Assembly (NCBI GenBank): GCA_017163975.1
Contig: JAFFSR010000347.1
Location: 6,314,001 to 6,378,000 of the forward strand
Length of the DNA stretch: 64,000 nucleotides
Source: Anastatus disparis
Lineage: Eukaryota > Arthropoda > Insecta > Hymenoptera > Eupelmidae
Direction of reading: 5' to 3'
In this document: piece by piece, positions 22,510 to 33,636 of the stretch
Numbering within the stretch: position 1 is the stretch's first letter
Layout: each line of letters starts with the position of its first letter
Notes under the pieces: generated by a model
The model's input: the letters and a program-made list of their open reading frames with translations, nothing else
Databases searched by the model: none
What the model was told of the DNA's origin: nothing
Position numbers and translations under genes: made by a program

Positions 22510-23556
22510 CCCTGGTAGAAAATAGACCATCCAAAAATGACCATTAGTCATTTATTAGTCATTTTTTTATGACTAATTTTTTAATCACAAAATGACCAAA
22601 ATATGGCGAAATTGCTAATATATATAGATATATACTTTATGCAAATAAATTTATAGATATATTTCTTTTCTTCAACGAAGAGATTTTCTTTACAAAAATT
22701 AACTTGCTAATACGGTAAAGTTAAAACGGATCACAAAAAGCCTAAAAATTATGTTACAGCGTAATAAAAATGACAGAGACTTTAAATAAATATTTTAGAG
22801 ATTTAAGGTTAGTCCTCAGGCTGCCATGACTCTGTTTTAACCTTACCTTGCAAGTACGCTAAAAGAGAGTGAGAGAGGAAGAGAAAACGAGGAAGAGAGA
22901 AAAAGCGTTAGAGTTTCCAAAAATTGAGAGAACTGCAAAACAGACACAAATTAATAAATTAGTTCATTTTTTGAAAAGTACGGAGTTTTCAAATAAGAAA
23001 AGAAAATTTAAAAAAAAGGAAGAAAATAGACTAATGTATCATCAAGTCAATAAGTTTAACAAGTCTATTGGAGAAGAGTAGGAAAGTGTAAAATTTGAGA
23101 TTATTAAAAACAGTGTAAACAATGGTTGCAGTGAGAATGAATTAACTGTTGAAGAAAGCTGTAATATAGTTCTCAAGACTGTGATTTAGAAAAAATTTGT
23201 CAACCACACTAACTGATGTAATATCGTGAATGGGATACATAAATTTAATTTTTTCATCAAACTCGTTTCTCATTAAAAATAATTGATAAAAGTTATATTG
23301 TGGTTACAAATTTTATTTAATATTAATATTGTTTCATAGTTTAGTATAATATTTAATAATGAAAATAAATTAATGTATTATCTATTATAATAATATAATA
23401 AAATGATTGATCATATTCATAACAGTTTTTGACTATTAACCGTCGTCAATAAGCGGATAAATTGGTCATTTTCTGATTAATATTAGTCATTTCTTGGTCA
23501 TTTTTTCTAAAACTGGTCAAAATATGACCAAATAATAGTGAAATTTTCTACCAGGG
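22510..23556. mobile_element. Non-autonomous TIR element, CCCTGGTAG family, 1047 bp
   Basis: Inverted ends CCCTGGTAGAAAAT and ATTTTCTACCAGGG are flanked by TA on each side (22508-22509 and 23557-23558). Subterminal words are ATGACCATTAGTCATTT and TGGTCATTTTC. The centre carries an ORF (22869-23189). It is the sister of 1956-2994 by its ends and length but shares little of the interior. Confidence 0.85.
22869..23189 (+). pseudogene. Lysine-rich ORF of unknown function inside the CCCTGGTAG element
   Basis: I do not recognise this protein. It opens at an ATG-like start at 22869 (MREEEKTRKREKALEFPKIE), runs 70 codons to TAG at 23079-23081, then stays open in the same frame for another 35 codons (ESVKFEIIKNSVNNG...) to TAG at 23187-23189. 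Reading the internal TAG as a point mutation gives about 106 residues, highly charged at the start. It lies centrally in a non-autonomous element and could be a captured host exon or a relic of the element's own gene. The upstream GAGAGAGGAAGAGAAAACGAGG purine run may inflate its apparent coding quality. Confidence 0.3.
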
Positions 23557-23830
23557 TACGTAAATTACTCTATAGATTTGCCCCAAAATTCGCATGCAAG
23601 TTATCCGCTATTGTCGGAAGAAAAAAATTTTTTAAAACTAATTTTCTTAGCGCAGTTTCAATTTTAGAGCATTTTGAAAATTTTGAAAAAATTTTTATTT
23701 GAAACCACTTTTTTCGACTCCCGGAGTCTAAATATGTACAAATTAACGAAAAAATAGAAAAAATTTTTTCACCGATACAATAATTTTTCTTTGAGAAAGC
23801 AAAATGAAATCAAAATACTCTAACACAATG

Positions 23831-24293
23831 AGCTCTATGAGAAAGCATTACACTAAAGCACTTGGCAGCATTTTTGTAAATGCTTAAGTTCAAATAAATG
23901 TAATAGATATATTTATTATTACCTATAATGCGGTTATGAAGTAGCTAAGTAAAGTCATTTATTTAATAGTCATTAAATATATAAAGATGAAAAAGATGCT
24001 TTTGTAATTTTAAATAATGAGGGATTTTTAAACTCTTATAACCAATAATAGTATTTAAAAATTTAATTTACTGCAATATTTAATTTAATTTAATGCTATC
24101 CAAACTAAAGATGTGACGCATATAATAATTAGTGAAAACAATTTTATATGAATGAGTTGAAACAAAATTTAATGCAAGTAAAAAATAAAATGTTTTTTTT
24201 TGTGAAAAACTTTTTGATTCTTTATTGCAAAATTTATATTATTTTCATACATTATTTTAAAACTCGGAAATTGATAGTGATGAAAATCATTAA
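23831..24293. other. AT-rich stretch, probably part of a decayed Helitron
   Basis: No terminal repeats or conserved motifs were identified. A short plus-strand ORF at 24148-24339 crosses into the MITE at 24294, so it is not a gene. Its position just before a Helitron helicase pseudogene makes a Helitron origin plausible but unproven. Confidence 0.3.
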
Positions 24294-24690
24294 GGGGAAT
24301 CATCATACCGACATAGAGTTCTACCTTATCTACATTTGAATTATGCATTTTAATAAAAATTTAATTATTTATGACTAAAATTCGTAGAAGAGGCACATTC
24401 TTAACATTCTAAAGAGTTAATTGCAATGTTAAAAGACAGTATAAGAGTGAAAATGAAGTCGAAAACTGCAAAATACGATTAACTTTCCAATGTAGTAATG
24501 AAAAATCGTATTTTGCAGTTTTCGACTTTATTTTCACTCTTTTACTGTCTTTTAACGTTGCAATTAATTCTTTAGAATGTTAAGAATGTGCCTCTTCTAT
24601 GAATTTTAATCATAAATAATTAAATTTTTATTAAAATGCATAATTCAAATGTAGATAAGGTAGAACTCTAAGTCGGTATGATGATTCCCC
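24294..24690. mobile_element. 397-bp near-perfect palindromic MITE with TTAA duplication
   Basis: GGGGAATCATCATACCGAC at the left is inverted at the right, with TTAA directly outside each end (24290-24293 and 24691-24694). The two arms, each about 190 bases, are near-perfect reverse complements around a centre near 24490 (AACTTTCCAATGTAGTAATG). TTAA targeting is typical of piggyBac and Kolobok transposases; which one is not decidable here. Confidence 0.85.
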
Positions 24691-24694
24691 TTAA

Positions 24695-25402
24695 TGAATC
24701 AGATGAAATGTTTCTTCTAGAATATTTAAATTCTTTTAATCCTTCCAGTAAATTAAATTTAAGAGAAAAATTTATTGTAATGCTTATAAGAAATATAAGT
24801 ATTAATAAAGGTTCATGCAATTGGGATCTGACATGGGGGCGTGGTCTAAGCTAAGATGGCGTACCATAGTATACAATTTACATTGTCATATATGGAGCAA
24901 GTACCTGTTTTTGTTAATTATGAATATTTCTGTACTGTTGGGCAGATACTAATCCTACCAAACGTTATTTTATAAAAGATGAACAAGTTTTCAGAGCAGG
25001 ACATATAATAAAATACGTTAAAAATAACAAAAATATCGGTGATATAATAACCTTTTCACGCAAGACATACAAGAACATACAAGTCGCATCAACGAACGCT
25101 TTCTGCTTGTATGCTACTATTCGTTCAGATTTTATCCACCAGAGAGCGTCTGGTCTATGTCAGATCCCAATAGTGCGAGATTGCAAATTTTAGAATTTTC
25201 TAATCATTTATTAAAATGTAAAATTTTGACGGGTGGTATAAGATAATATTTTTCCAAACCGTAGTAGATTATATTGTGAAAATGAATATTCCTTTTACAT
25301 TTAAAAGAACGTAATTTTCATGTGAATTATCTTTTGCTATGACGATTAATAAATTACGTGGAGAAACGTTTGATAATATAATTATTGTTTTAAGGAACTG
25401 AA
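24695..25402 (+). pseudogene. Helitron Rep/helicase fragment (PIF1-like helicase C-terminal part)
   Basis: Read across the nested element at 24822-25169, the plus strand gives FLLEYLNSFNPS, KLNLREKFIVMLIRN, GSCNSARLQI, LLKCKILTGG, IPFTFKRT and FSCELSFAMTINK, then ETFDNI. This matches, in order, the C-terminal helicase region of Helitron proteins (LNLK-IMLLRN, GLCNGTRL, FAMTINKxQGQTF). Several stops and shifts are present. The coding strand is cut by a MITE before 24695, by an element at 24822-25169, and ends at the element at 25403. The nearby Helitron terminus at 52369 is on the other strand and is a separate fragment. Confidence 0.75.
24822..25169. mobile_element. 348-bp TIR element nested in the Helitron helicase
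   Basis: Ends TGGGATCTGACATGG and CTATGTCAGATCCCA are inverted, flanked by AT on both sides. Removing the element and one AT joins GGTTCATGCAAT to AGTGCGAGATTG, which restores the conserved helicase motif in frame. The interior shows no coding sequence. Confidence 0.75.
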
Positions 25403-26498
25403 CACGGTTAAAAACAATTGTGTAGTCTGTTAACTTTTATTTTCTGTTACTTAATTGTCTGTTGAAGTAACAAACAAGGATGTGACGATTTAACAGACTT
25501 TATGTCAGTTGATTCTGAAAATGTCCGTAACAAACGATTAAAACAGATAGTCCAGGGGCAAACTACATAAGTCTTGGTCGATCGAGGTCCTCAATTCTAC
25601 CCAGGTTTTTTTTATGTATTTTTGACCTGCTGAGTCCGAATTTTTTGGGTAGAATGTCTGAAAATGGCGCATTTAATAATTATTAACAATTTTCATAAAC
25701 AAATTATAAAAATGCAATTAAAAAAAAATTTTTATCATATTTTTTTAGTTTATTTTAAGTAAAAAAGGTTCTCATGAACATATGTCTAAAATGCACCGAA
25801 TCGGCAGAAAACAAATTGCAAAGTTTGAAAAAACGCGATTTTTTATAAATACGGTCGCTAACTACTGTAATCTTTAAGTTTATATTTTAACAAACAATTT
25901 AAGCTATTGTGAGTTAAAATGAAATCAGTAGAAGCTGAGCTATAGGCTGTCAAAGTTTTGAAAAATCGCGTTTTTTCAAACTGCGATTTTTTTGCCGATT
26001 CAGTTCATTTTAGCAATATGTTCATGAGAACCTTTTTACTCAAAATGACCTAAAAAATATCATAATTTTTTTTTTTTTTCGAAAAAACGTATTATTATAA
26101 TTTGTTTATAAAAATTGTTAATAATTATTAAAATTATATCATTGTAAATGCCACGAAAGCTATTAGACAACGAATATCATATTATAAACGAATATAATAT
26201 TGTATAAGATATAATAAAAAACGTTCTTTCTAATATTTCTTGAGTTCTTGTACATTTATTAATTTAAACGTGAATTTAAAAAAATAAAACTATATATAAA
26301 ACGTGTATGTATGTGTACGGAAAACAAGACCAAAAAAAGTTTTAGTACATTGACAGACAATGTCTGTAATTTATAAGTAAAATTTTAACAGACATTTGTT
26401 TGTTAAATCCTTTAAAGACATTTTGTTTGTTAAAGTAACACACATTTTTGTCTATTAACTGGTTTTAACAGACTTTGTCTTTGATATTTCTAACTGTG
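25403..26498. mobile_element. 1096-bp TIR element, CTGTTAA words, AA duplication
   Basis: It begins CACGGTTAAAAACAATTG and ends TTTCTAACTGTG, flanked by AA (25401-25402 and 26499-26500). Both subterminal zones are made of TAACAGACA/TGTCTGTTAA words. The middle is a second foldback, 25664-26130, with AATAATTATTAACAATTTT inverted at its ends. The sequence AACTGAATAAACTAATAGCAG at 52813-52833 is an empty version of this insertion site. Confidence 0.8.
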
Positions 26499-26500
26499 AA

Positions 26501-27952
26501 TAAACTAATAGCAGCAGCTGTTTCAATTTTTCTTCATTTCTATAAGAGAAAAAACAACTTTTCTCCTCTATTTTTTAGAGAGGCCACTTCAGGTGCTAAA
26601 ACATAAAATTTAATAACAACCGATAACAGTTTCTTAATGATTAAAAATTTCTAAATTCATCAACAATACATTAAAAAAACATCACCTAAAACAATACATT
26701 TTAGGCGTAACAATAAAAATAAAAAATGAAACTTACAAGTATTAAATATGTGGTATTACATAACTATTTTTGTTTTATAAAAATATATAATAATAGATAT
26801 TTCTATTAATAATAAAAATTTTCGCAATCTAATATGCGTCGTCATGATCTACGTGACATTATGAAGTGAAGCGTGTAGCTGCAAAGGTGGCTATCTCCAT
26901 TTTTTCCGAATTCATTTTTATTGCATTTTCGTATACAGAACATTAAAATTTATCATGAAAAAATCATATGGGACCAAAATATAGGTATAGTCTTTTTTTA
27001 TGAAATGAAAAAAATATGGTGTATTGCAAAATACACTGACTTTTAAGTATAAGTACAGCAGAAAATGTTATTTCTTGAAAAAAATTTTTTGGAGATAACT
27101 ACTTTTGCAGCTATACGCTTCAAGTATAAGTTATTCCAACGAATATAGACGCTGATAGAAGCGTACTCTTAAATGGGAAATTTCTGCCAAAAATGAGTTG
27201 ATTCTGTTACCCAGCTACTTGGGGACGCCATCAAATCCCATGTATTTTTATATCTATATATATATCATATATATAGCACATTTTTCATATGTATAGATAT
27301 ACAAACAATGTTGAAGTGTTACCCAGGCTTTCGGACGAAAAATGTAACCCAGAAGAATCCTTCTATAAGCGTCTATCTTCTTTGGTTATACAAATCTTTA
27401 ACATAGGTAATTTAGGTGAGTTACGTATGTACCAGGTTCAGGAGGAGTCACAGTTTATTCAAGTGATTCCCATTACATGATTGTAGAAGAGCGGAAACTA
27501 TGATGATTATAGGTTATAGCTATGGAGATAATTTTCATTGTATATCACTTTTATTGATTTTGATGGCTATACCATTACTTATGCTAATTAATATGTATTT
27601 AATTATTCATCTAATTCAAAACTTTTTCATTGTTCAACAAGTTTTCTACAAGATGTTTTTTTAAAATCTATAACCATTGTTTTTATATACGCTGGATTAT
27701 GAAATTTTAAAAATTTCATTAGAAAATAATTTATTTTATATACTGAACTATCTAAGATTAAAGAAAAAAATTTGCAATACTATTGGTTGATTGCATTTTT
27801 TTTTAAACCGAGAAAGCAGAAATGCTGTTACTCGATGCAACTTTTTTATGTAAACCGTGCGAGAATTTATATATAGATCCAATTAAAATTTTGTCTATTT
27901 TTCAAGCATATTTTTTTTAAATAATTCATTTATAAAAACAATTGAAAATTAA
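26501..27952. other. Intergenic AT-rich stretch with one short inverted repeat
   Basis: GAAGCGTGTAGCTGCAAAGG near 26873 and its inverse CTTTTGCAGCTATACGCTTC near 27102 form arms of about 35 bases around 230 bases, probably a worn MITE. A TATATA run lies at 27250-27275. A 63-codon ORF at 27289-27480 lacks any recognisable domain. Nothing else is supported. Confidence 0.45.
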
Positions 27953-28157
27953 GGCGACTACGGAAGTTCGGTTGGATTTCATTTTGTAGTTTACAAATTA
28001 CTCTTTCAGTTTCTAAAATTTTTTGGATTTTTTAATTTTCCACCATTTATTGTAATCCGTAGAATGATGGAAAATTAGAAAATCTGAAAAATTTTACATA
28101 TTGAAAGTGTAATTTTGATACTCAAAAATAAAACCTAACCTAAAATCCGAAGTCGCC
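27953..28157. mobile_element. 205-bp MITE with TTAA duplication, GGCGACT ends
   Basis: GGCGACTACGGAAGTTCGG at the left and CCGAAGTCGCC at the right are inverted, with TTAA on each side (27949-27952 and 28158-28161). The interior contains AAATTTTTTGGATTTTTTAA and its inverse. It has no coding capacity and is too short to be autonomous. Confidence 0.78.
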
Positions 28158-28161
28158 TTAA

Positions 28162-28527
28162 ATATTACTAGTGATTAATCATTCAATATTTTCTTAGATA
28201 AGTATTGCACAAAGAAATTTTAATAAAATGTAATTAAGTGAAGCATAACGAAAATAATTGAATATGCCTTTAAGCGGCCAGAAACTTTCTTTACGAAAAC
28301 TATTTTAAAATGATAAAACTAATCTATAAACATTTAGTATCTACCCTTCAAAGTAATATAAAAATATTTTAAATATGTATTTTTTTACCATACTTTTTTA
28401 AAATTTACAAAAATATTGATTTTAAAAAAGAATATTCCAAACTAATCTGTTGAATATAAAATAGAAATTTGAAAAAAAATATACCTCGATCATGTTCTAC
28501 CAACTAAGAAAAAAGTAACTTTGGGTA
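28162..28527. other. Unannotated AT-rich gap
   Basis: This is flanking DNA between a TTAA MITE and the pogo-type transposon. I see no ORF, repeat or inverted termini. Confidence 0.5.
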
Positions 28528-28961
28528 GGGTAACTGAAGGCATTATTGCGGCTTTTCGGAGGAGGTGTACTTTAATTGAAAAAAAATGACTTTAATACCA
28601 TGAAACCGAACTCTGTTTTTCTTAAAATCATTGAATATGTTGTTGTAAACTTATAAAAATTTTTTTGAATTTAAAAAAAAGTATTTATGTCAATTTAATA
28701 TTAAAAATAAAAAGACGAGGCGATTGCTGTTATTCATTGCGGATTGAAGCTATTACTACGAATGTATTATTACGAATGAAGGTATTTTCGCGGTGGTATT
28801 ATTGATGACTGAAAAAATTTGATGTAGGAAGTAGCTGTGAGTTTGTTAGCTATTTAAAATGTAACTACAGTTCTCAATTAATAATTTACAGACAAGAATA
28901 ATAAAGTTTATTTGATACATATTAATTACAACTGTTTTTGTACTTAAATAATATTAAAGGT

Positions 28962-29679
28962 TTATTTACAATTATTTACTGTTATTTACACTTATTTACA
29001 GTTATTAACTGTTATTTACACTTATTAATTGTTATTTACACTTATTTGCAGTTATTTATATTTATTTGCAGTTATTTACATTTATTCACTTTTTTCACAA
29101 TTATTTACAGTTATTTACTATTATTTATAGTTTTTTACAATTATTTGCAGTTATTTACATTTTCGAAAATTATCACAAATTTATTCAATAATTTTATATA
29201 TAGGCGAAAATTTTTAAAAATGTGAATAACTGTAAATAATTGTAAAAAACTATGGAAAATTGTAAATAGTTGTAAATAATTATAAATAACTGTAAATAAC
29301 TGTAAAAAACTGTAAATAACTGTAAATAACTATAAATAATTGTAAATAATTATTAATAACATTAAATTATCCACTAATTCAAAAATTTTTGAAAATGTAA
29401 ATAACTGTAAATAATTATGAATAACTGTAAATAATTATGAATAATTGTAAATAATTATAAAAAACTCTAAATAATTGTAAATAATTGTAAATAACTGTAA
29501 ATAACAGTTAATAACAGTTAATAACTGTAAATAACTGTAAATAATAGTAATTAATAATAAATAATAGTAAATAACTGTAAATAACTATTATTTATGTCTC
29601 AATTCCTACATTTTTTAACAGTTATTTACAATTATTTACTATTATTTACAGTTTTTCACATAAATTATTTCCATATGGG
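28962..29679. mobile_element. TTATTTACA-array element (copy B), left-truncated
   Basis: The right end AAATTATTTCCATATGGG at 29679 is the inverse of the start of copy A at 3433 and is followed by TA. The array words, the GACATAAATA linker and the CGCCTATATATAAAATT linker occur in the same order as in copy A read in reverse. The left CCCATATG end is missing: the array begins abruptly at 28962. The deletion probably also removed the 3' end of the surrounding transposase gene. Uninterrupted array at about 29335-29360 corresponds to the point where copy A is split. Confidence 0.8.
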
Positions 29680-32559
29680 TACTTATTGATGTATTATCTA
29701 GTACACTACAATACTTATTATTAATATTAAATTCTTCTTTTCCTCGCAGTGAAAATAAATCTTCATTACAGACTAAATCTAAAATTGGTAAATTCTCTCC
29801 TTCAATCTTTTCTTTTTTAATTTCTACCTCAGTCTTTTTATTTATTATTTCAATTGGTAAGGCCATCACATCAAAAAAATCATCTACTGCTAAAGTTTCA
29901 TACATATCTACATTATAGCTAACCTGAAATTTCATGAAATGTTCTTTTAAAAATATAATAAATAGTACATGTGATGAAAATCTTCAATTTATCTAAAATA
30001 TTCAAATACAAATATTTTCTCATACAAAATTATTATCTTAATAAACTAAACAATAAAAAATTTAGTGAACATAATTATGAGTTAATATTTTTAAAGAAAT
30101 TTAACTTTTATAACTTATTGTTAAATTATAGATATAAATTTAAAAAATAAATTTATTTACTTTATTACTGTCAGTATCGACAGACTCAGATATCACTTCT
30201 ATAGTTTCATATTTGTTAGTCGATGAAAAAACAGTATTTTTGAAATTGTCATCATCATTTGTAATTGGCTTATTCACATCTTGACTGTTTTTAATAATCA
30301 ATGGTGGATTGTTGTATTCATCGTATACTGGCAGAGGACTAGATTCATATAAAGGATGACTGTATTGCTTATCCAAAGGTGGAAGGTTGTGTTGTTTATT
30401 CGATGATGGATCATTTTCCTTGATTTTATAATTATTATTTGCAACAAATTTATTAATGCTCATCGGATCATCATGGCTCAATAGATTGTCTTCATTTTCA
30501 TATAACTCATTCTAAAATAGAATAAATATAAAAATCAGTATGCTAGTGTATATATTTATATATATTTTACAAAAAATAATACAAACCTTTAAACGTATAA
30601 CATTTACTGTTTGTGTAGAAGTATTTGTTGTTTCAGGATAAGATAGGCTATACCAAATATGAAATAGATTTTTGTCTGCTTCTGCACCTTTCCAAACTGG
30701 ATGAATATTCATTTTAAATGCACTTAATTGAGAGTAATTTAATAAACTTTCAATGACTTCTAATTTATTGACATCTTCTATGCTGCTCTTGCTAACGTCA
30801 TTAGACACTTGTTCACTTTTATTTTCTCTTTCAATCATACGAAGAACTTTATTATAGTCTATTGCATTTGCATCTAATGGGTGAAGTCCACACTTAGCAA
30901 ATCCATTTTTAAGACTCTTTTTAACATCAATTGATTTAATTGTTTTTTCAAGGAGTGGTGCAAATTGATATTTATGTATACTAATGGTTACTGCACGGAA
31001 AAAAGTTTTCACCTTAAAAACTAGTGCTAAATAATAGAAGGTTAAAATTGCGTGTTTTATAATGAAAAAAACCATGACAGTATCATTTTAATCAATGCTA
31101 GTTTTACTATTTTACCTTCTAAGGTCCAGCACATTGATTTTCAATGACTAGCACGGTTTTTTCCAGTGCCAACATCAAAATTTCAGTTCTGCGCAACAGA
31201 GAAATTCTTAATGCATGGTATCAGTTTTTTCACAAAATCAACTTATTACTATCATAAATAATCTTTCAAGCCAGTTATATATTTTATTTGTGCTGTCAAT
31301 AGAGCGAAAAAAATTAATGCCATTCATTACTTTAGAACACACTAGCATTGGAATTTAAACATCTAATCGAATTTAGCATTAGTTTTACCGGTGAAAACTT
31401 TTTTCCGTGTGATGTCCTACAGTGCTCTTGATAAGTTTTCAGCCATTCCAATTTCAATGTTTTAAAAAAAGCCACATCCAAGGGCTGTAATACATATGTA
31501 GAATTAGGATACAAAGCTACTAGTATAATGTCATGACTCGAACAAAATTCACTAAGACTGATAGTCATGTGAGAGGAGTGTCCATCAAGGAAAAACACAA
31601 CTGGACGTTTTATCTTTTTAACTGTTAACCATGGTTCAAAACAGTTTGCTATATACTCATAAAAATTTTTACCAGTCATCCATCCATTGTCTGATACGTC
31701 AAATTGAAAGTCTAGAGGAGCCATAGCTGCAGCATTATTAGGTAAAAATTTTCCAGAAAAAAGTACAAAAGTGGGTGCAAGATCTCCTGCAGCATTACCT
31801 GTCATTAAGACAGTAAGAGTTTCTTTCTCATTATTGCCTACTACTCTATATACGTTTTTATTCCCTTTTCCAGCTAAAACAAGTGATGATTTAGGATTGA
31901 GGGGTATACCATACAAAATATATTTATTCACACTATTATCAGTTGTAATTAACAGTAATTATTGATTTATTTTTATGATATTAAAGTACATACCAGTTTC
32001 ATCAGAATTAAAAATCCTATCTGCATCTATATCTAAAAGTTGTTTAGTATCAAGATAACTTGAAATTATCTGCAAACCATTCTCTTATACTTCTTTCTGA
32101 AATATTTGCACGATTCAATGATACATTTTCAGATATTCGTTTCGAAATCTGTGGATTTCTTTTCATGAATCCTTCAAACCAATACCTTCCAGGCATATTA
32201 TTTTTGAAGGGAGTTATTTTTTTGTGATTGTCACATATAATTTTAACATTTAAAAGTAACTCATTTTTTCCTACTGGGAAACCTCGTTTGCTGCATTCAA
32301 TAATCCAATTAGCTATTTTTTCCTCTTCTTCAGCAGATAAAACTGGCGATGGTCCAGGCTTCTTATCAGAAAAACGTCCACTTTTCTTTGTTCTTAGAGT
32401 AGATTCAGGTATACTGTACTTCCTTGCCGCTGCAGCGATGCTCTCTCCTTCTTCTATTTCTACCAAAGCCGAAGAAACACTTGTTTTGTCATAACACATA
32501 CGCTTCTTTTTAGGTTGTTTTACATTTTTTTCTGATTTGGCTTTTCTTTTATTACTCAT
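29680..32559 (-). pseudogene. pogo/Tigger-type transposase, spliced and broken
   Basis: On the minus strand the ATG at 32559 opens a lysine-rich N-terminus (MSNKRKAKSEKN), a CENP-B/psq helix-turn-helix (ALVEIEEGESIAAAARKYSI) and a Tc5-type HTH (PVLSAEEEEKIANWI ... GRYWFEGFMKRNP). After a frameshift near 32070 follow DADRIFNSDETG and a DDE_1 catalytic core: VVFFLDGHSSH and YVLQPLDVAFF, with 35 residues between the second and third Asp. A GT-AG-like gap lies near 31932-31995. A MITE at 30994-31409 splits the ORF; beyond it coding resumes (IHKYQFAPLLEKTIK, GFAKCGLHPLDANAIDYNK). A clean intron at about 30513-30587 joins RLK to NELYENED in frame. The last exon runs into the element ending at 29679. 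The enzyme would cut and paste at TA. It is inactive. Confidence 0.8.
30994..31409. mobile_element. 416-bp TIR element, CACGGAAAAAAG ends, TG duplication
   Basis: CACGGAAAAAAGTTTTCACC and its inverse are flanked by TG (30992-30993 and 31410-31411). It sits in the transposase ORF. Deleting the element plus one TG leaves the ORF open through the junction, which supports the boundary. Inner words AACTAGTGC/GCACTAGTT and CTAGCA recur. There is no coding sequence of its own. Confidence 0.85.
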
Positions 32560-33071
32560 TTTCTACAAAGTAAGTCACGATTTTCGATAGCACATGCATT
32601 ATCGTTATATTCGTAAAAGAGGTTATGTCAGTCAGCTGGTCTACCGCAATAATACTAATATTCATCTGAAACGGTGCAGGTGACGCTACGTCTTTAATAA
32701 TTTATTTTAAAAATTATAAAAAAATATTTTCTTACTGATTTCTGGAAAGCTGATGCAATTTCCTACATGAAAATTAATTTACAGTAAGTTTTTAATTTTA
32801 ATCGTATAATTAAATAGAAATTTCTTTTTCGATACATTACATAGATTTTCAATATTTTTTCACGGGGAATCAAGGCGTTAATATTCAAATTAGTATAAAT
32901 AATCAAATAAGTATTCAATTTCAATTATTCACTAGTAATTAAATAGATAAGGTTTTAAATTAATATTACGAATTTTTTGGATTAAATTAGTAATTAAATT
33001 TATTAATTTTTTTACATCAACAGAAATGTCGTAATAATACCTGCGCCGTAGAAATACCTTCATTTACCCTA

Positions 33072-33636
33072 TAATTAAAAATTACAACTATTATTATCAT
33101 TCCCTTTTTTCAGTTCCCAATAGAGTAAATTTTGTACAAAACTCGCAGTTGTTATTTTGCTTTATTTCTTGTGCTTTTTTTAACAATACAATTACATTAT
33201 ATCATTTTTACAATTGTTTATAATAAAGGTATCCTAGCTTAACATGATCAAGAGTTTTGACAAATATGCATTAATTATTGTGAGCTTGGCATCAATTTGA
33301 ATTTTCAAATTTCTTTTAATTAACAAATGAATCATGGATTGCTAGGCAACGAACATAACAAAGTTATAAAAATTGCACTAAAATCATTTATCAATGTTAG
33401 ATCATTTAGTAATGTTTTATTTATTGTAATATAAATAATAAATTTTTTTATCTAATAAAATGTTTAAAGATCATTCCAAAAAAAAAAACAAAAAAAGAGA
33501 AAAAAGAGAGAAACTTAAGCAATCAAACAAATAATAAAATGTTTAAAGATCATTCCAACAAAAAAAAACAAAAAAAGAAAAAAAAAGAGAGAGACTTAAA
33601 CATATAGACTTGTGTATACTATAGCATAAAAAATTA
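33072..33636. repeat. AT-rich gap containing a tandem duplication
   Basis: ATAAAATGTTTAAAGATCATTCC followed by an A/G-rich run occurs twice, at about 33456 and 33534, a duplication of about 78 bases. The rest (33072-33455) holds no ORF, repeat or inverted structure that I can support. Confidence 0.55.

Larger units (their letters stand above)
21640..23830. mobile_element. Foldback element with 179-bp internal repeats and two nested elements
   Basis: The left arm 21640-21757 (CTTTCTCATAAAGAAAAC ... TTTGTACATATTCAGACTC ... AAAAAAGTGGTTTC) is matched in inverse at about 23697-23830 (GAAACCACTTTTTTCGACTC ... ATGTACAAATTAACG ... TTCTTTGAGAAAGC). Inside, a 179-bp unit starting ATTACGTCAATTAGATCTCG is tandemly repeated at 21904 and 22083, with related pieces at 22258 and 23560. 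Elements at 21760-21862 and 22510-23556 are inserted in it. The outer ends and target duplication could not be fixed. Confidence 0.6.
28528..33069 (-). mobile_element. pogo/Tigger-type DNA transposon with nested insertions
   Basis: Inverted ends GGGTAACTGAAGGCATTATTG (read to 20 bases) and its worn inverse (CAATAATACC...CCTTCATTTACCC) are flanked by TA (28526-28527 and 33070-33071), the target of all Tc1/mariner/pogo transposases. The AGGTATTATT/AATACC words near both ends are subterminal repeats. The minus strand carries a CENP-B/DDE transposase. Elements at 28962-29679 and 30994-31409 are nested in it. Net length without them is about 3.4 kb. Confidence 0.85.
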
